A stretch of DNA of 19,836 nt, taken from contig DDWF01000201.1 in assembly GCA_002345845.1 (NCBI GenBank), positions 8,819 to 28,654 of the forward strand, in the 5' to 3' direction. Numbering within the stretch: the stretch's first letter is position 1; each line of letters opens with the position of its first letter. Positions 8,262 to 16,235 of the stretch are shown in pieces. Origin of the DNA: Betaproteobacteria bacterium UBA2293 (GTDB lineage: Bacteria > Pseudomonadota > Gammaproteobacteria > Burkholderiales > Rhodocyclaceae). The notes below the pieces were generated by a model. It saw only the letters and a list, made by a program, of their open reading frames with translations. It had not been told where the DNA came from and did not search any database. A program made the translations under genes and the position numbers.

Positions 8262-9596
8262 ATGACTTCTCATTTTCTCAGCGAACTGCTTTCCTTCCTT
8301 GATGGCCTGCCTGAGCCGCGCATCGTGATGAATGCCGAGTATCGGATCATCGCCGCCAATGCTGCGTATATCCGCGAGTTCGGCGGTGGCGGGGAGATCG
8401 TCGGACGCTGCTGCTACGAGGTGTCGCACCATTTCACGGTGCCCTGCGATCAGGCCGGCGAATCCTGCCCGCTCAAGCAGAGCCTGGAGGCCGGGGAGCC
8501 GCAGCGCGTGCTGCACCTGCATCACACGCCGCGCGGCGACGAGCATGTTGATGTCGAGACGACGCCGATCCGCGATGATCAAGGGCAGATCGTTTATTTC
8601 GTCGAGACCATGCGCATCGTCCGCCAGGCAAGCAGTCGGCCGGCGGCGCAAGGGCTGGTTGGCCGGGCGCCGAGCTTCGTCAATATGCTGGAAAAGGTGT
8701 TGCGCGTGGCACCTTCCGATGCTGCCGTCGTCCTGCTCGGCGAAACCGGTACTGGCAAGGAACTGGTCGCCCATGCGATCCATGAAGCCAGCCTGCGCGA
8801 GGAAGGCCCGTTCGTCGCCGTCGACTGTGCCGGGATGACCGAAACCCTGTTCGAGAGTGAGTTATTCGGTTACGAAAAGGGCGCTTTCACCGGTGCCACC
8901 CACCGCAAGCAGGGGCTGGTCGAAGCGGCCAGCGGCGGCACGCTGTTCCTCGATGAAATTGGTGAATTGCCGCTGTCGCTGCAGGTCAAGTTGCTGCGCC
9001 TGCTGGAAACCGGCACCTACCGGCGGGTTGGTGGTCTCGAGTGGCTGCCCGCCGACTTCCGGCTGATCACCGCCACCCACCGCGATCTGCGGGCCATGGT
9101 GCAGGCCGAGACCTTCCGCCGCGACCTCTATTTCCGCATCAATACCTTCCCCATCTACACGCCAGCCCTGCACGAGCGCGCCGACGACATTCCGCTGCTC
9201 GCCAATTCGCTGCTGGAACGCGTGGACCGCAAGAACAAGCGCCACTTCTCGCCGGCGGCCCTGTACTGGCTGTCCAGCCGGCGGTACACCGGCAATATCC
9301 GCGAATTGCGCAACCTGATCGAGCGCGCCAGCCTGCTTGCCGACGGCGAGATCATCGATCTGCCGCACCTGACCGACATGTCCGGCGATCTGCCGGCGGC
9401 GGTGCCCGGGCGCGGCGATGTCTTCGTGATCGACGAGATGATCGATCTGGAAAGCCTCGAGCGACGCTATCTCGCCTGGGCGCAGAGCCGTCCCGGCAAT
9501 GATCCGGTGACTCTGGCCAACCGTCTCGGGGTCAGCCAGCGGACGCTCTACCGCAAGCTGCAGGGCATCCGCGGGCCGCGGCAGACCGCCGATTGA
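8262..9596 (+). CDS. Sigma-54-dependent transcriptional activator with cysteine-containing PAS domain
   Basis: This 444-residue enhancer-binding protein activates sigma-54 RNA polymerase. The N-terminal PAS (about residues 5-125) holds Cys50, Cys51, Cys62 and Cys69 in [20 protein letters not shown], followed by a histidine group LHLHHTP. The AAA+ domain has Walker A GETGTGKE from residue 160, the sigma-54 contact loop GAFTGA at 207-212 and Walker B FLDE with Asp231-Glu232. The C-terminus ends in a Fis-type helix-turn-helix ([18 protein letters not shown]). The start at 8262 fits the PAS alignment with its paralogue at 19327; the frame is open further upstream. There is no receiver domain, so the PAS itself is the likely sensor, possibly of redox state, metal or an Fe-S cluster (inference). 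Being divergent from ccoG, it may control respiratory oxidase assembly. Confidence 0.9.
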   Translation: MTSHFLSELLSFLDGLPEPRIVMNAEYRIIAANAAYIREFGGGGEIVGRCCYEVSHHFTVPCDQAGESCPLKQSLEAGEPQRVLHLHHTPRGDEHVDVETTPIRDDQGQIVYFVETMRIVRQASSRPAAQGLVGRAPSFVNMLEKVLRVAPSDAAVVLLGETGTGKELVAHAIHEASLREEGPFVAVDCAGMTETLFESELFGYEKGAFTGATHRKQGLVEAASGGTLFLDEIGELPLSLQVKLLRLLETGTYRRVGGLEWLPADFRLITATHRDLRAMVQAETFRRDLYFRINTFPIYTPALHERADDIPLLANSLLERVDRKNKRHFSPAALYWLSSRRYTGNIRELRNLIERASLLADGEIIDLPHLTDMSGDLPAAVPGRGDVFVIDEMIDLESLERRYLAWAQSRPGNDPVTLANRLGVSQRTLYRKLQGIRGPRQTAD

Positions 9597-9624
9597 GTCG
9601 CAGCTCCAGCGTCCCGGTGAGGGC

Positions 9625-10329
9625 TCAGGCGGTTCTGACGTCGGTGACGATGCGCCCGTCCACCAGTTCGATCCGCCGATCGCAACGGGCGGCCAGGCGC
9701 GGGTCATGGGTGACGATCAGGAAGGTGGTCTGACGGGCGACGTTGATGTCGCGCATCAGGGCGAAGACGTCATCGGCCGAATGCGTGTCGAGATTGCCGG
9801 TGGGCTCGTCGGCGAGGACCAGCGCCGGTTGCATGACCAGGGCGCGGGCGATGGCGACGCGTTGCTGCTGGCCGCCGGATAGCTGGCTGGCCGGATTGTC
9901 CATGCGCTCGCCCAGACCGACCTGTTCGAGCAGGGTCGCCGCCCGCTGGCGCATCTCGGCATCCGGTCGGCCGCGATCGACGAGCATCGGCATCATGACG
10001 TTTTCCAGCGCGGTGAAGGCCGGGATCAGCAGGTGATGCTGGAAGACGAAGCCGATCCGTCGGCCGCGCAGGCGCGTCAGGTCGCCATCGTCCAGTGTGG
10101 TTGTCGCCTGGCCGTCGATGGCCAGCTGGCCACCGGTCGGCCGGTCGAGCAGGCCGATCAGATTGAGCAGGGTGCTCTTGCCGGAACCGGAGGGGCCGAT
10201 CAGGGCGGCGAACTCGCCGCGCTGCAACTGCAGGTCGATGCCGTGCAGGATTTCGATTTCCAGTGCCGTGCCAGTGCCATAGGACTTGTGCACATCGGCC
10301 AGTTCGAGGACGGTTTCGGCATCAGCCAC
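9625..10329 (-). CDS. ABC transporter ATP-binding protein (LolD/MacB-type)
   Basis: This 234-residue ATPase energises the permease encoded just upstream. The motifs are complete: Walker [11 protein letters not shown]-loop region [17 protein letters not shown], signature [15 protein letters not shown], Walker [13 protein letters not shown] and H-loop IVTHD. Sequence and length fit the LolD/MacB N-domain/FtsE group that pairs with FtsX-fold permeases. The start is taken as GTG 10329 ([18 protein letters not shown]), which overlaps the permease stop by eight bases, typical translational coupling; the frame remains open upstream inside the permease gene. It is the last gene of a three-gene exporter operon and is convergent with the sigma-54 activator gene, 28 bp apart. 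Confidence 0.9.
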   Translation of the reverse strand: MADAETVLELADVHKSYGTGTALEIEILHGIDLQLQRGEFAALIGPSGSGKSTLLNLIGLLDRPTGGQLAIDGQATTTLDDGDLTRLRGRRIGFVFQHHLLIPAFTALENVMMPMLVDRGRPDAEMRQRAATLLEQVGLGERMDNPASQLSGGQQQRVAIARALVMQPALVLADEPTGNLDTHSADDVFALMRDINVARQTTFLIVTHDPRLAARCDRRIELVDGRIVTDVRTA

Positions 10330-11548
10330 GGATGGCCACCACGGGGTCGAGGCCGGCGGCGCGGCGGGCCGGGATGAAGGCGGCGAGGGTGCCGACCAGG
10401 GTGGCACCGGCGGCGGCGATGAAGACCAGTCCGGGTTCGACGGAGATCACGAACAGTGGTGTGCCGTCGGCATTGCGCGCCAGGGTTTGCCAGAGGGCGA
10501 GGAACAGGGCGGCCAGCGCCGAGCCGATCAACGACCCGCAAAGCCCGACGATGCCGCCCTGCAGCAGGAAAGTGCGCAGCAATTGGCCGCGCGTCGCGCC
10601 CATGGCGCGCAGGATGCCGATCTCCTTGGCGCGCTGGACGACGGAAACGACCAGCACGCTGGCGATGCCGAAGGCGACCGAGAGACCGACGAAGAAACGG
10701 ATGACGTTGCTGGAAACCCGCTGCGAGGTTAGCGCGGTGAAGAACTGGGCGTTGGTCTTGATCCAGCTGTCCGCCTGCAGCCCGGTTTCGGCGGCCAGGC
10801 GCTGGGCGAGCGTCTCGGCCGCGTAGATGTCGACCAGACTGAGGTCGATGCTGGAAATGCCGCCGACCAGGTCGAGCAGGGTTTGCGCGCTGCGCAGGCC
10901 GACATAGACATTGCGCGCATTGACTCCCTTGTTGCCGAGGTCGAACAGGCCGGTGATGGTCAGCGTGTCGGTCGCGCCATTGCCGCTGTTCAGGCGCAAC
11001 TTGTCGCCGACGCCGGCGCCGAGGTCTTTCGCCAGTTCGATGCCGATCACTGCTTCGCCCGCGCCCAGGCGTAGCCTGCCGGCGACCATCTTCTCGTCGA
11101 GGGCGACGACCCGGATGTAATGCTCCGGCTCGATGCCGAGCAGGGTCACCGACTTGTTGGCATCACCGCGTACGGCAAAGGCCGGGCCGGAAGCAACCGG
11201 CGAGACGGCGGCGATTTCCGGCAGGGTGCTCAGACGCGCCCGCAGTTTCTGCCATTGGTCGATCGAGCGCAGGCGCTGCGCCTGCTTCTGGATCAGCGGG
11301 CCGAGGCCGTTGCCGGCGTCGTCAGTTTGCGGCCGGGCGACCTCCTCGGGCGGCAGCAAAACAATGTGCGCCTGCGAACTCAAGGTGCGCTTGACCAGGT
11401 TGGACTGCAGCCCGGAGAGCAAGGCCGACATGAAGACGATGACGGAAACGCCGACGCCGACGCCAACGATGATCAGCAGGCTCTGCATCCGCCCTTCGCG
11501 CAGGAAGCGGGTGGCGGCGATCCACTCGAAGGGCAGCCAGGGATGCAT
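10322..11548 (-). CDS. ABC transporter permease, FtsX/MacB/LolC-like
   Basis: This 408-residue inner-membrane permease has one N-terminal membrane helix ([21 protein letters not shown]), a large periplasmic region of roughly 220 residues, and three C-terminal helices in an FtsX domain that includes [21 protein letters not shown], the coupling-helix region facing the ATPase. This four-helix layout is that of MacB and LolC/E, which push substrates from the periplasmic side rather than moving them through the membrane. The start ATG 11548 follows the adaptor stop by one base. The substrate is unknown; neighbours suggest efflux of a hydrophobic compound, peptide or lipid. Confidence 0.88.
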   Translation of the reverse strand: MHPWLPFEWIAATRFLREGRMQSLLIIVGVGVGVSVIVFMSALLSGLQSNLVKRTLSSQAHIVLLPPEEVARPQTDDAGNGLGPLIQKQAQRLRSIDQWQKLRARLSTLPEIAAVSPVASGPAFAVRGDANKSVTLLGIEPEHYIRVVALDEKMVAGRLRLGAGEAVIGIELAKDLGAGVGDKLRLNSGNGATDTLTITGLFDLGNKGVNARNVYVGLRSAQTLLDLVGGISSIDLSLVDIYAAETLAQRLAAETGLQADSWIKTNAQFFTALTSQRVSSNVIRFFVGLSVAFGIASVLVVSVVQRAKEIGILRAMGATRGQLLRTFLLQGGIVGLCGSLIGSALAALFLALWQTLARNADGTPLFVISVEPGLVFIAAAGATLVGTLAAFIPARRAAGLDPVVAIRG

Positions 11549-11549
11549 G

Positions 11550-12782
11550 TCAGCCGGCGACGGGGCGGACCCGGCTACCGGGCGGCAGCGCCGGCTGGCT
11601 GGCGGGAACAACCTGCTCGCCGGCGACGATGCCGCTGCGGATTTCGACGCGACCGTCGCTGCGGGCGCCGAGTTCGACCTCCTGGCGCTGCAGGCGGCCG
11701 TCGCGTACCACCAGCACCCAGGGCTGCCGGCTGGCGGCATCGCGCACGGCATCGGCCGGCACCGTCAGTGAATCGGCCCGGTGGGCGGTCTCGATGTCGA
11801 TCGAGACAGTCATCTCCTGGCGCAGGTAAGCGGGCGGCTCCGGCACGCGCAGGCGGACCTCGACCGAACCGCGCAGCGGATCGATGGCCGGGCTGATGAA
11901 ATTGACCTCGGCGGCGAAGCGCTGATCGACATAGGCGTCGGCCGAGGCCTGCGCCTTCTGGCCCAGTTTGAGCAGGCCGAGATTCTTCTCGTCGATCTGC
12001 ACCAGCAATTCGGTTTCACCGGCCGGCGACAGCGTCATCAGCAACTTGCCCGGCTGTGCCGTGTGGCCGGGTTCGACCAGGCGGGTCAGCACGGTGCCGG
12101 CGACCGGGGCGGCGATGCGCGCATAGCCGAGTTTCGACTGCGCCAGGGCCAGGCTGGCCCGCGCCTGATCGACGGCCACCGCGGCCAGACGGTAGTCGCT
12201 GCCGCCGGCCTGATTGCTCTGCACCTGCAACTGGGCGCTGCGCAACTGGCTGGCGGCGACGTCCAGATTGCGCCGGGCATCGTCAAGCTGGTTCTGGCTG
12301 TAAAAACCCTTGGCGGCGAGGTCGCGGGTGCGTTCGAAATTGCGCTGTGTCTGGGCAAGGTTCACCGCCGCCTGCAACTGTGCCTGCTCGGCCAGTGGCT
12401 GCGCCAGTTGGCGCATCTGGGCCAGCCGCGTTTCGCTTTGCGCCAGTGTCGCTGCCGCCTGGGCGACAGCCGCCTGCCATTCGGCGTCGTCGAGCTGGAT
12501 CAACAAATCGCCGGCGGCGACGGCCTGACCTTCACGCACCGCGACCTGCGCCACCCGGCCGGTGATCTGGCTGGCCAGTTCGACGCGTTGCGGCGAGCGC
12601 ACCTTGCCGCTGGCCACCACCGACTGCGACAATTCTCCCCGCTCGGCGGTGATGACGACGACTTTCGGGCCCAGCAGGCGCGGAATCAGCAGAAATGCCA
12701 GTAGCGCCAGCAAAACGACGCCGCCGGCGATGAGCAGGCGGGGGCGGGCGCGGAGCAGGGCGAATGAAGCGGGGAGCGGCAT
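11550..12782 (-). CDS. Periplasmic adaptor (membrane fusion protein, MacA/HlyD-like)
   Basis: This 410-residue protein would link the inner-membrane exporter to an outer-membrane channel. It starts with a membrane anchor (about residues 16-37), then a lipoyl-like half motif (GRVAQVAVREGQAVAAGDLL), an alanine/glutamine-rich coiled-coil hairpin (about residues 85-190), the second lipoyl half (RIAAPVAGTVLTRLVEPGHTAQPG), a beta-barrel and a membrane-proximal domain ending in RVRPVAG. It is the first gene of the operon, and the permease follows by one base. No TolC-like gene is present, so a shared outer-membrane channel encoded elsewhere is likely. The start at 12782 gives the expected short cytoplasmic leader. 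Confidence 0.88.
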   Translation of the reverse strand: MPLPASFALLRARPRLLIAGGVVLLALLAFLLIPRLLGPKVVVITAERGELSQSVVASGKVRSPQRVELASQITGRVAQVAVREGQAVAAGDLLIQLDDAEWQAAVAQAAATLAQSETRLAQMRQLAQPLAEQAQLQAAVNLAQTQRNFERTRDLAAKGFYSQNQLDDARRNLDVAASQLRSAQLQVQSNQAGGSDYRLAAVAVDQARASLALAQSKLGYARIAAPVAGTVLTRLVEPGHTAQPGKLLMTLSPAGETELLVQIDEKNLGLLKLGQKAQASADAYVDQRFAAEVNFISPAIDPLRGSVEVRLRVPEPPAYLRQEMTVSIDIETAHRADSLTVPADAVRDAASRQPWVLVVRDGRLQRQEVELGARSDGRVEIRSGIVAGEQVVPASQPALPPGSRVRPVAG

Positions 12783-12855
12783 GGGGCGTGTGCCTTGGCG
12801 TTGATCGGCGACGGGAAGCGGTGAATGTTAGCCGAGCACCCTGAAAATAGCGACG

Positions 12856-12886
12856 TATAATTGAATGCTAATATTGCGCTGCGCAA
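12856..12886 (+). promoter_or_regulatory. Promoter -10 and adjoining palindrome upstream of the BASS/ACR3-like transporter
   Basis: A perfect TATAAT (12856-12861) is followed 12 bp later by a perfect palindrome TTGCGC-T-GCGCAA (12874-12886), which would sit just after the transcription start. That is a common operator position for a repressor. The -35 region is not convincing. The palindrome could also act on the divergent exporter operon. Confidence 0.45.
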
Positions 12887-12932
12887 AAATTGACCAAGGG
12901 CGGGCCATGCGGGGCACCATCCGGAGAACACC

Positions 12933-13904
12933 ATGTTGAAGTTGCTGTCCCTGATATCCAAGTACCTGATCTTCGCCATCCCGGTGACCATGGTGCTCGG
13001 TTTTGTCTTTGGCCTGGCTGTGCCCAGCACCTGGCTGAAGAACCTGATCATTCCGCTGACCTTCCTGATGGTCTACCCGATGATGGTCAGCCTCAAGCTG
13101 GCCAAGGTGCTCGAAGGTGGCGACACCAAGGCGCAATTGCTCGCTCAGGTGATCAACTTCGGCATCATCCCCTTCGTCGCCTTCGCCTTCGGCCGCTATT
13201 TCTTCCCCGAACAGCCCTACTACGCCATGGGCCTGCTCCTCGCCGCCCTGCTGCCGACCAGTGGCATGACCATCTCGTGGACCGGTTTTGCCGGCGGCAA
13301 CCTCGGCGCCGCGGTCAAGATGACCGTGCTCGGCCTGATCCTCGGCTCGCTGGCCGCTCCCTTCTACGTGCAGTGGCTGATGGGGGCGGAGATTCCCGTC
13401 GATCTGCTCGCCGTTTTCCGGCAGATCGTCGTCATCGTCTTCCTGCCGATGATCGCCGGTCACCTGACGCAAAGCTGGCTGATCAAGAAGCACGGCCAGA
13501 AGGGTTTCCAGAGCGAATGGGCGCCGCGTTTTCCGCCCTTCTCGACGCTCGGCGTGCTGGGTATCGTCTTTGTCGCCATCGCCCTCAAGGCCAACGATCT
13601 GGTCGCCCGGCCAGGCGAGCTGCTCAATGTCATCCTGCCGCTGCTGGCGCTCTACGTCATCAACTATGTCCTGAGCACCATCGTCGCCCGCCTCATGCTG
13701 CCGCGCGGCGACGCCATCGCCCTGGTCTACGGCACCGTCATGCGCAACCTCTCCATTGCCCTGGCCCTGGCGATGAACGCCTTCGGCACTGCCGGCAGTT
13801 CCGACGCCGCCCTGGTCATCACACTGGCCTACATCATCCAGGTGCAGTCGGCGGCGTGGTATGTAAAGCTGACGGATCGGTTGTTTGGGAAGAAGGTAGG
13901 GTAG
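12933..13904 (+). CDS. BASS/ACR3-superfamily transporter (bile acid:sodium symporter/arsenic-resistance-like)
   Basis: This 323-residue protein has about ten membrane helices. A GGAG (12923-12926) lies six bases before the ATG. The overall pattern fits the BASS/ACR3 superfamily, whose members move organic anions or arsenite; databases often label this subgroup as arsenic resistance proteins. The helix-4 region reads LLPTSGMTISWTGFAGGNLG, where arsenite-transporting ACR3 proteins have a conserved cysteine (APCTAM). That cysteine is absent here, so arsenite export is doubtful and an organic or other anion is as likely. A second conserved region is GTVMRNLSIALALAMNAFG. No arsR or arsC is nearby. 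It stands alone between the exporter operon and the cyd operon terminator. Confidence 0.75.
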   Translation: MLKLLSLISKYLIFAIPVTMVLGFVFGLAVPSTWLKNLIIPLTFLMVYPMMVSLKLAKVLEGGDTKAQLLAQVINFGIIPFVAFAFGRYFFPEQPYYAMGLLLAALLPTSGMTISWTGFAGGNLGAAVKMTVLGLILGSLAAPFYVQWLMGAEIPVDLLAVFRQIVVIVFLPMIAGHLTQSWLIKKHGQKGFQSEWAPRFPPFSTLGVLGIVFVAIALKANDLVARPGELLNVILPLLALYVINYVLSTIVARLMLPRGDAIALVYGTVMRNLSIALALAMNAFGTAGSSDAALVITLAYIIQVQSAAWYVKLTDRLFGKKVG

Positions 13905-14107
13905 GGGGCGGGTTTCGACCCCTATGCGCAGTTTGAAACTATGTGCAGTGACCTCTGGGATCGAAGCTCCGGCGGGGGTGAAGCGCGGCGGTGGTGCGCG
14001 TAGTTATAGCGTCAGAAGGCATCCTCTGCGCAAAACGGGGACTGCAAAGCGTGCAATTGGTTAACGTGGCCCTCGGATTTGCCTTGGAATTGTGTCCGTG
14101 AAACGGC

Positions 14108-14133
14108 AAAAAAAGCCCGGCGCAAGGCCGGGC
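14108..14133 (-). terminator. Rho-independent terminator of the cyd operon
   Basis: On the minus strand GCCCGGC-CTTGC-GCCGGGC forms a 7-bp GC stem with a 5-base loop followed by seven T. It lies 27 bp beyond the last gene (stop at 14160) and marks the end of the cydP-to-hypothetical transcript. It has the same design as the ccoG terminator. Confidence 0.9.
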
Positions 14134-14159
14134 GAAGGCACGATGAATTATGTCGTTGC

Positions 14160-14549
14160 CTAGATGCCGCGCAGCGCCCGCGTCCAGGCTTCCATGGCTT
14201 CGTTGGCGGGTTGCATCGGCGCTTCCATGAAGCTGATGACGAATTTGTCGCCCATGTCGGCGATGCCGATGGAGCGCGGGCGGACGGCCAGCATCTGTGG
14301 GTTGGGGATGGCGAAGCCGAAGCAGAAGATGATGTCCACGGCGGCGGTGATGCCTTCCATGATTGGGCCGCCGATCTTCGTGGTGTGCGCGAAGTGGTCG
14401 AAGACGCCGATGAACTGGACTTTCGGGTTCTCGGCAATGCGGGCCCGGTAGTAGTCAATCAGTGCGTCGACCGTGCGGTAGGTGGTTTCATCCTTGCTGA
14501 TTTCGGCAACGAAGATGGGGTACTTTTCCTGCAGCAGCGTTTGTTTCAT
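14160..14549 (-). CDS. Conserved hypothetical protein (possibly DUF6858 family), last gene of the cyd operon
   Basis: This 129-residue soluble protein has no known function that I can name. Recognisable stretches are MKQTLLQEKYPIF, FIGVFDHFAHTTKIGG, FCFGFAIPNPQMLAVRPRSIG and DKFVISFMEAPMQPANEAMEAW. From memory these fit DUF6858; this assignment is tentative. No membrane helix or cysteine metal motif is seen (one Cys). It starts at ATG 14549, 50 bp after the preceding small orf, and is followed at once by a strong terminator. Its place at the end of a cytochrome bd operon suggests a respiration-linked role, by association only. Confidence 0.75.
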   Translation of the reverse strand: MKQTLLQEKYPIFVAEISKDETTYRTVDALIDYYRARIAENPKVQFIGVFDHFAHTTKIGGPIMEGITAAVDIIFCFGFAIPNPQMLAVRPRSIGIADMGDKFVISFMEAPMQPANEAMEAWTRALRGI

Positions 14550-14599
14550 GCGGTGTCCAGTATGCGTATGGTTTAGTAGGAATCGGTGATGTTAGACGA

Positions 14600-14776
14600 T
14601 TACGCTTCGGCTGTGGCTGGCGCCTTGCCGGCCACATCATCGGTCAAGGCCGGGCGGCCTTCGGGTTTGTCCAGTTGGGCGCTGGCGGCCAGACAGCGGC
14701 TGAGCAGCGCCTGGATCGGCAGGCGGGGAATGCGCATCCGGTTCATCGGTGAGAGATGTTCAGTGCGCGTGATCAT
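14600..14776 (-). CDS. Small hypothetical protein in the cyd operon
   Basis: An open frame of 58 residues (ATG 14776) or 48 residues (ATG 14746) lies between the NifX-like gene and the last operon gene. The first start overlaps the NifX-like gene end by 17 bases, suggesting translational coupling; no clear Shine-Dalgarno is present for either. Codons have strong G/C bias at the third position, like true genes nearby, which supports coding. The sequence (RMRIPRLPIQALLSRCLAASAQLDKPEGRP) has a basic, mildly hydrophobic start. I do not recognise it. Confidence 0.45.
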   Translation of the reverse strand: MITRTEHLSPMNRMRIPRLPIQALLSRCLAASAQLDKPEGRPALTDDVAGKAPATAEA

Positions 14777-15146
14777 GGTGGTGCTCGTGTTCATGATCAT
14801 GGCAGGGCGGTAGCTGTTCACCGGTCAGCGCGCTCAGGCTGCCGTCGAGAAAGGCGGCTACGGCGGCATCCGGGTCGACTTCGCCGGTGATCACCGGCTG
14901 GATGCCGCTGCGTTGCAGGCGCTGGTGCAGGCCGGCGCCCATGCTGGCGGTGATCAGCACGTTGACGGCGGCGAGGGGGGCGGCGAGGCTGTGGTGGCTG
15001 GCGTGAAAGCTCTGTTCGATCGGCAGTTCGACCAGTTGCTTGCTGGCGATGTTGCCGTCGGCGATGTCATAGATCCAGAACTTGCGGCATTTGCCGGCGT
15101 GTTCGGTGATGGTCTTGCGATTCTGGCTGGTAACGGCGATTTGCAT
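14760..15146 (-). CDS. NifX/NifB-C-terminal-like (dinitrogenase Fe-Mo cofactor family) protein with His-rich tail
   Basis: This 128-residue protein has the RNase-H-like fold family signature of NifX, NafY and NifB C-terminal domains: start MQIAVTSQNRKTITEHAGKC, then VLITASMGAGLHQRLQRSGIQPVI. Such proteins bind iron-sulfur or Fe-Mo cluster precursors, but many members occur outside nitrogen fixation. The last 14 residues (CHDHEHEHHHDHAH) are a dense histidine/acid tail likely to bind metal ions. The start is set at 15146 because AGGA lies seven bases upstream and the family begins there; the frame is open to 15188. No nif genes are present, and it lies 25 bp after ybgE in the cyd operon. A role in metal or cluster handling for the oxidase or Rieske protein is inference. 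Confidence 0.8.
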   Translation of the reverse strand: MQIAVTSQNRKTITEHAGKCRKFWIYDIADGNIASKQLVELPIEQSFHASHHSLAAPLAAVNVLITASMGAGLHQRLQRSGIQPVITGEVDPDAAVAAFLDGSLSALTGEQLPPCHDHEHEHHHDHAH

Positions 15147-15171
15147 TTTGCAATCCTTGTCGATTGATGGC

Positions 15172-15474
15172 TCAGCCGAGGCGGCCAATGAAATAGAGGC
15201 GCAGCAGTGCCAGGCCGAGGGCGATCAGGCAGGCTGCCGACGACAGAAGCAGGCGGGGCACCGGGTGGTAGGGCACGAAGCCGACGCCGCGGACGAAGCC
15301 GGCGCTCATGCTCCAGAACAGGAGCATGGCGGCGGTATGGTCGGCGCGGCCGGCGGCGTCGGTGGCGATGCCGGGGAGGACGGTCATCACCATCAACAGG
15401 CCGAGGCCGACCGCCAGGGGCAGCCAGGCGATGCCCGGCATGCCGGAGGCCATCTCGTCAGTTTTGGCGGTCAT
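15172..15474 (-). CDS. ybgE: Cyd operon protein YbgE
   Basis: This 100-residue membrane protein has three hydrophobic segments (about residues 15-40, 45-65 and 72-95). The segment GFVRGVGFVPYHPVPRLLLSS fits the YbgE family, which is encoded next to cytochrome bd genes in many proteobacteria; its role is not firmly established. The start ATG 15474 lies inside the end of cydX (17-base overlap in another frame), typical of coupled translation. The sequence and position after cydX support the call. Confidence 0.8.
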   Translation of the reverse strand: MTAKTDEMASGMPGIAWLPLAVGLGLLMVMTVLPGIATDAAGRADHTAAMLLFWSMSAGFVRGVGFVPYHPVPRLLLSSAACLIALGLALLRLYFIGRLG

Positions 15475-15589
15475 GGCTGCTGGCCTTCAGGGAGAGTTCC
15501 CTGGCGTCTTCGTTGTCGCCCCAGATGGCGTTGAGGATGGCGAGCAGCACGGCGAAGCCGATGCCGAGAGCCCAGGCGAAATACCACAT
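15458..15589 (-). CDS. cydX: Cytochrome bd oxidase small subunit CydX
   Basis: A 43-residue protein that is easily missed by gene finders. Its start MWYFAWALGIGFAVLLAIL matches the CydX signature (MWYFAW in E. coli) and forms one membrane helix. The tail NAIWGDNEDARELSLKASSH is hydrophilic and longer than the E. coli tail. AAAGGA lies seven bases before the ATG at 15589. CydX binds CydA and stabilises the haem groups of the bd oxidase. It is unusual that a Rieske gene separates it from cydB. Confidence 0.92.
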   Translation of the reverse strand: MWYFAWALGIGFAVLLAILNAIWGDNEDARELSLKASSHDRQN

Positions 15590-15600
15590 GTTGATTCCTT

Positions 15601-16224
15601 TCAGGTGTTGTCCGATTCGTCGCTACCGATGATCAGGCGGCTGTCCGTCAGATACTGGTGCGGCGGGATTTCCAGGTTGGTCGGGGCGGGCTTGTTCTTG
15701 AAGACGCGGCCGGCGAAGTCGAAGGTCGAGCCGTGGCAGGGGCAGAAGAAGCCCCCTGGCCAGTCGGCGCCGAGTGCTGGATCGCCGGGGGTGAAGACAT
15801 TTGAAGGCGAGCAGCCGAGATGGGTGCAGATGCCGATGGCAACCAGCATTTCCGGTTTGCGCGAGCGGGTTTCGTTGGCGGCGTAGGCCGGTTGCTGCGA
15901 GGCGACGGCGGAGGTTGGGTCGGCCAGCATCGGTTCGGCCTTCTTCAGCGCGGCGAGCATTTCTGGGGTGCGGTTGAGGATCCACACCGGTTTGCCGCGC
16001 CATTCGACAATCATCATGTTGCCGGGCGCCAGGTTGCCGATATCGACCTCGACCGGGGCGCCGGCAGCGAGCGCCCGTTCGGAGGGCATCAGGCTGCTGA
16101 CGAAGGGGACGATGGCGGTCAGCGTCAGCGCCCCGCCGGCGCCGGCCGTCGCCATGATCCACTGGCGGCGGGCCGGACTGTCGCAGATGGTGAAGGATTC
16201 ACCCTGGCAGGTACAGGTAGTCAT
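15601..16224 (-). CDS. Rieske iron-sulfur protein, PetA type, inside the cyd operon
   Basis: This 207-residue protein is the Rieske [2Fe-2S] subunit type of ubiquinol-cytochrome c reductase. A twin-arginine signal/anchor (SPARRQWIMATAGAGG, Arg19-Arg20) precedes a hydrophobic segment. Box 1 is CTHLGC (Cys133, His135, Cys138) and box 2 CPCHGS (Cys161, Cys163, His164), so all cluster ligands and the disulfide pair are present. GKPVWILNRTPEML and FKNKPAPTNLEIPPHQYL match betaproteobacterial PetA. The N-terminus is odd: Cys4, Cys6 and Cys14 lie before the Arg pair. AGGA lies upstream of ATG 16224. It sits 11 bp after cydB and 11 bp before cydX, with no cytochrome b or c1 gene nearby, so it is an orphan or second copy co-expressed with cytochrome bd. 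Confidence 0.93.
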   Translation of the reverse strand: MTTCTCQGESFTICDSPARRQWIMATAGAGGALTLTAIVPFVSSLMPSERALAAGAPVEVDIGNLAPGNMMIVEWRGKPVWILNRTPEMLAALKKAEPMLADPTSAVASQQPAYAANETRSRKPEMLVAIGICTHLGCSPSNVFTPGDPALGADWPGGFFCPCHGSTFDFAGRVFKNKPAPTNLEIPPHQYLTDSRLIIGSDESDNT

Positions 16225-16235
16225 GACGTTTTCCT

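Noticed and set aside
13910..13921. GGGT-TTCG-ACCC hairpin after the BASS/ACR3-like transporter as a terminator
   Set aside because: Only a 4-bp stem and no T run follows, so it is not convincing.
14760..15146. Nitrogen-fixation gene cluster suggested by the NifX-like protein
   Set aside because: No other nif gene is present and this fold family is widespread outside nitrogen fixation.
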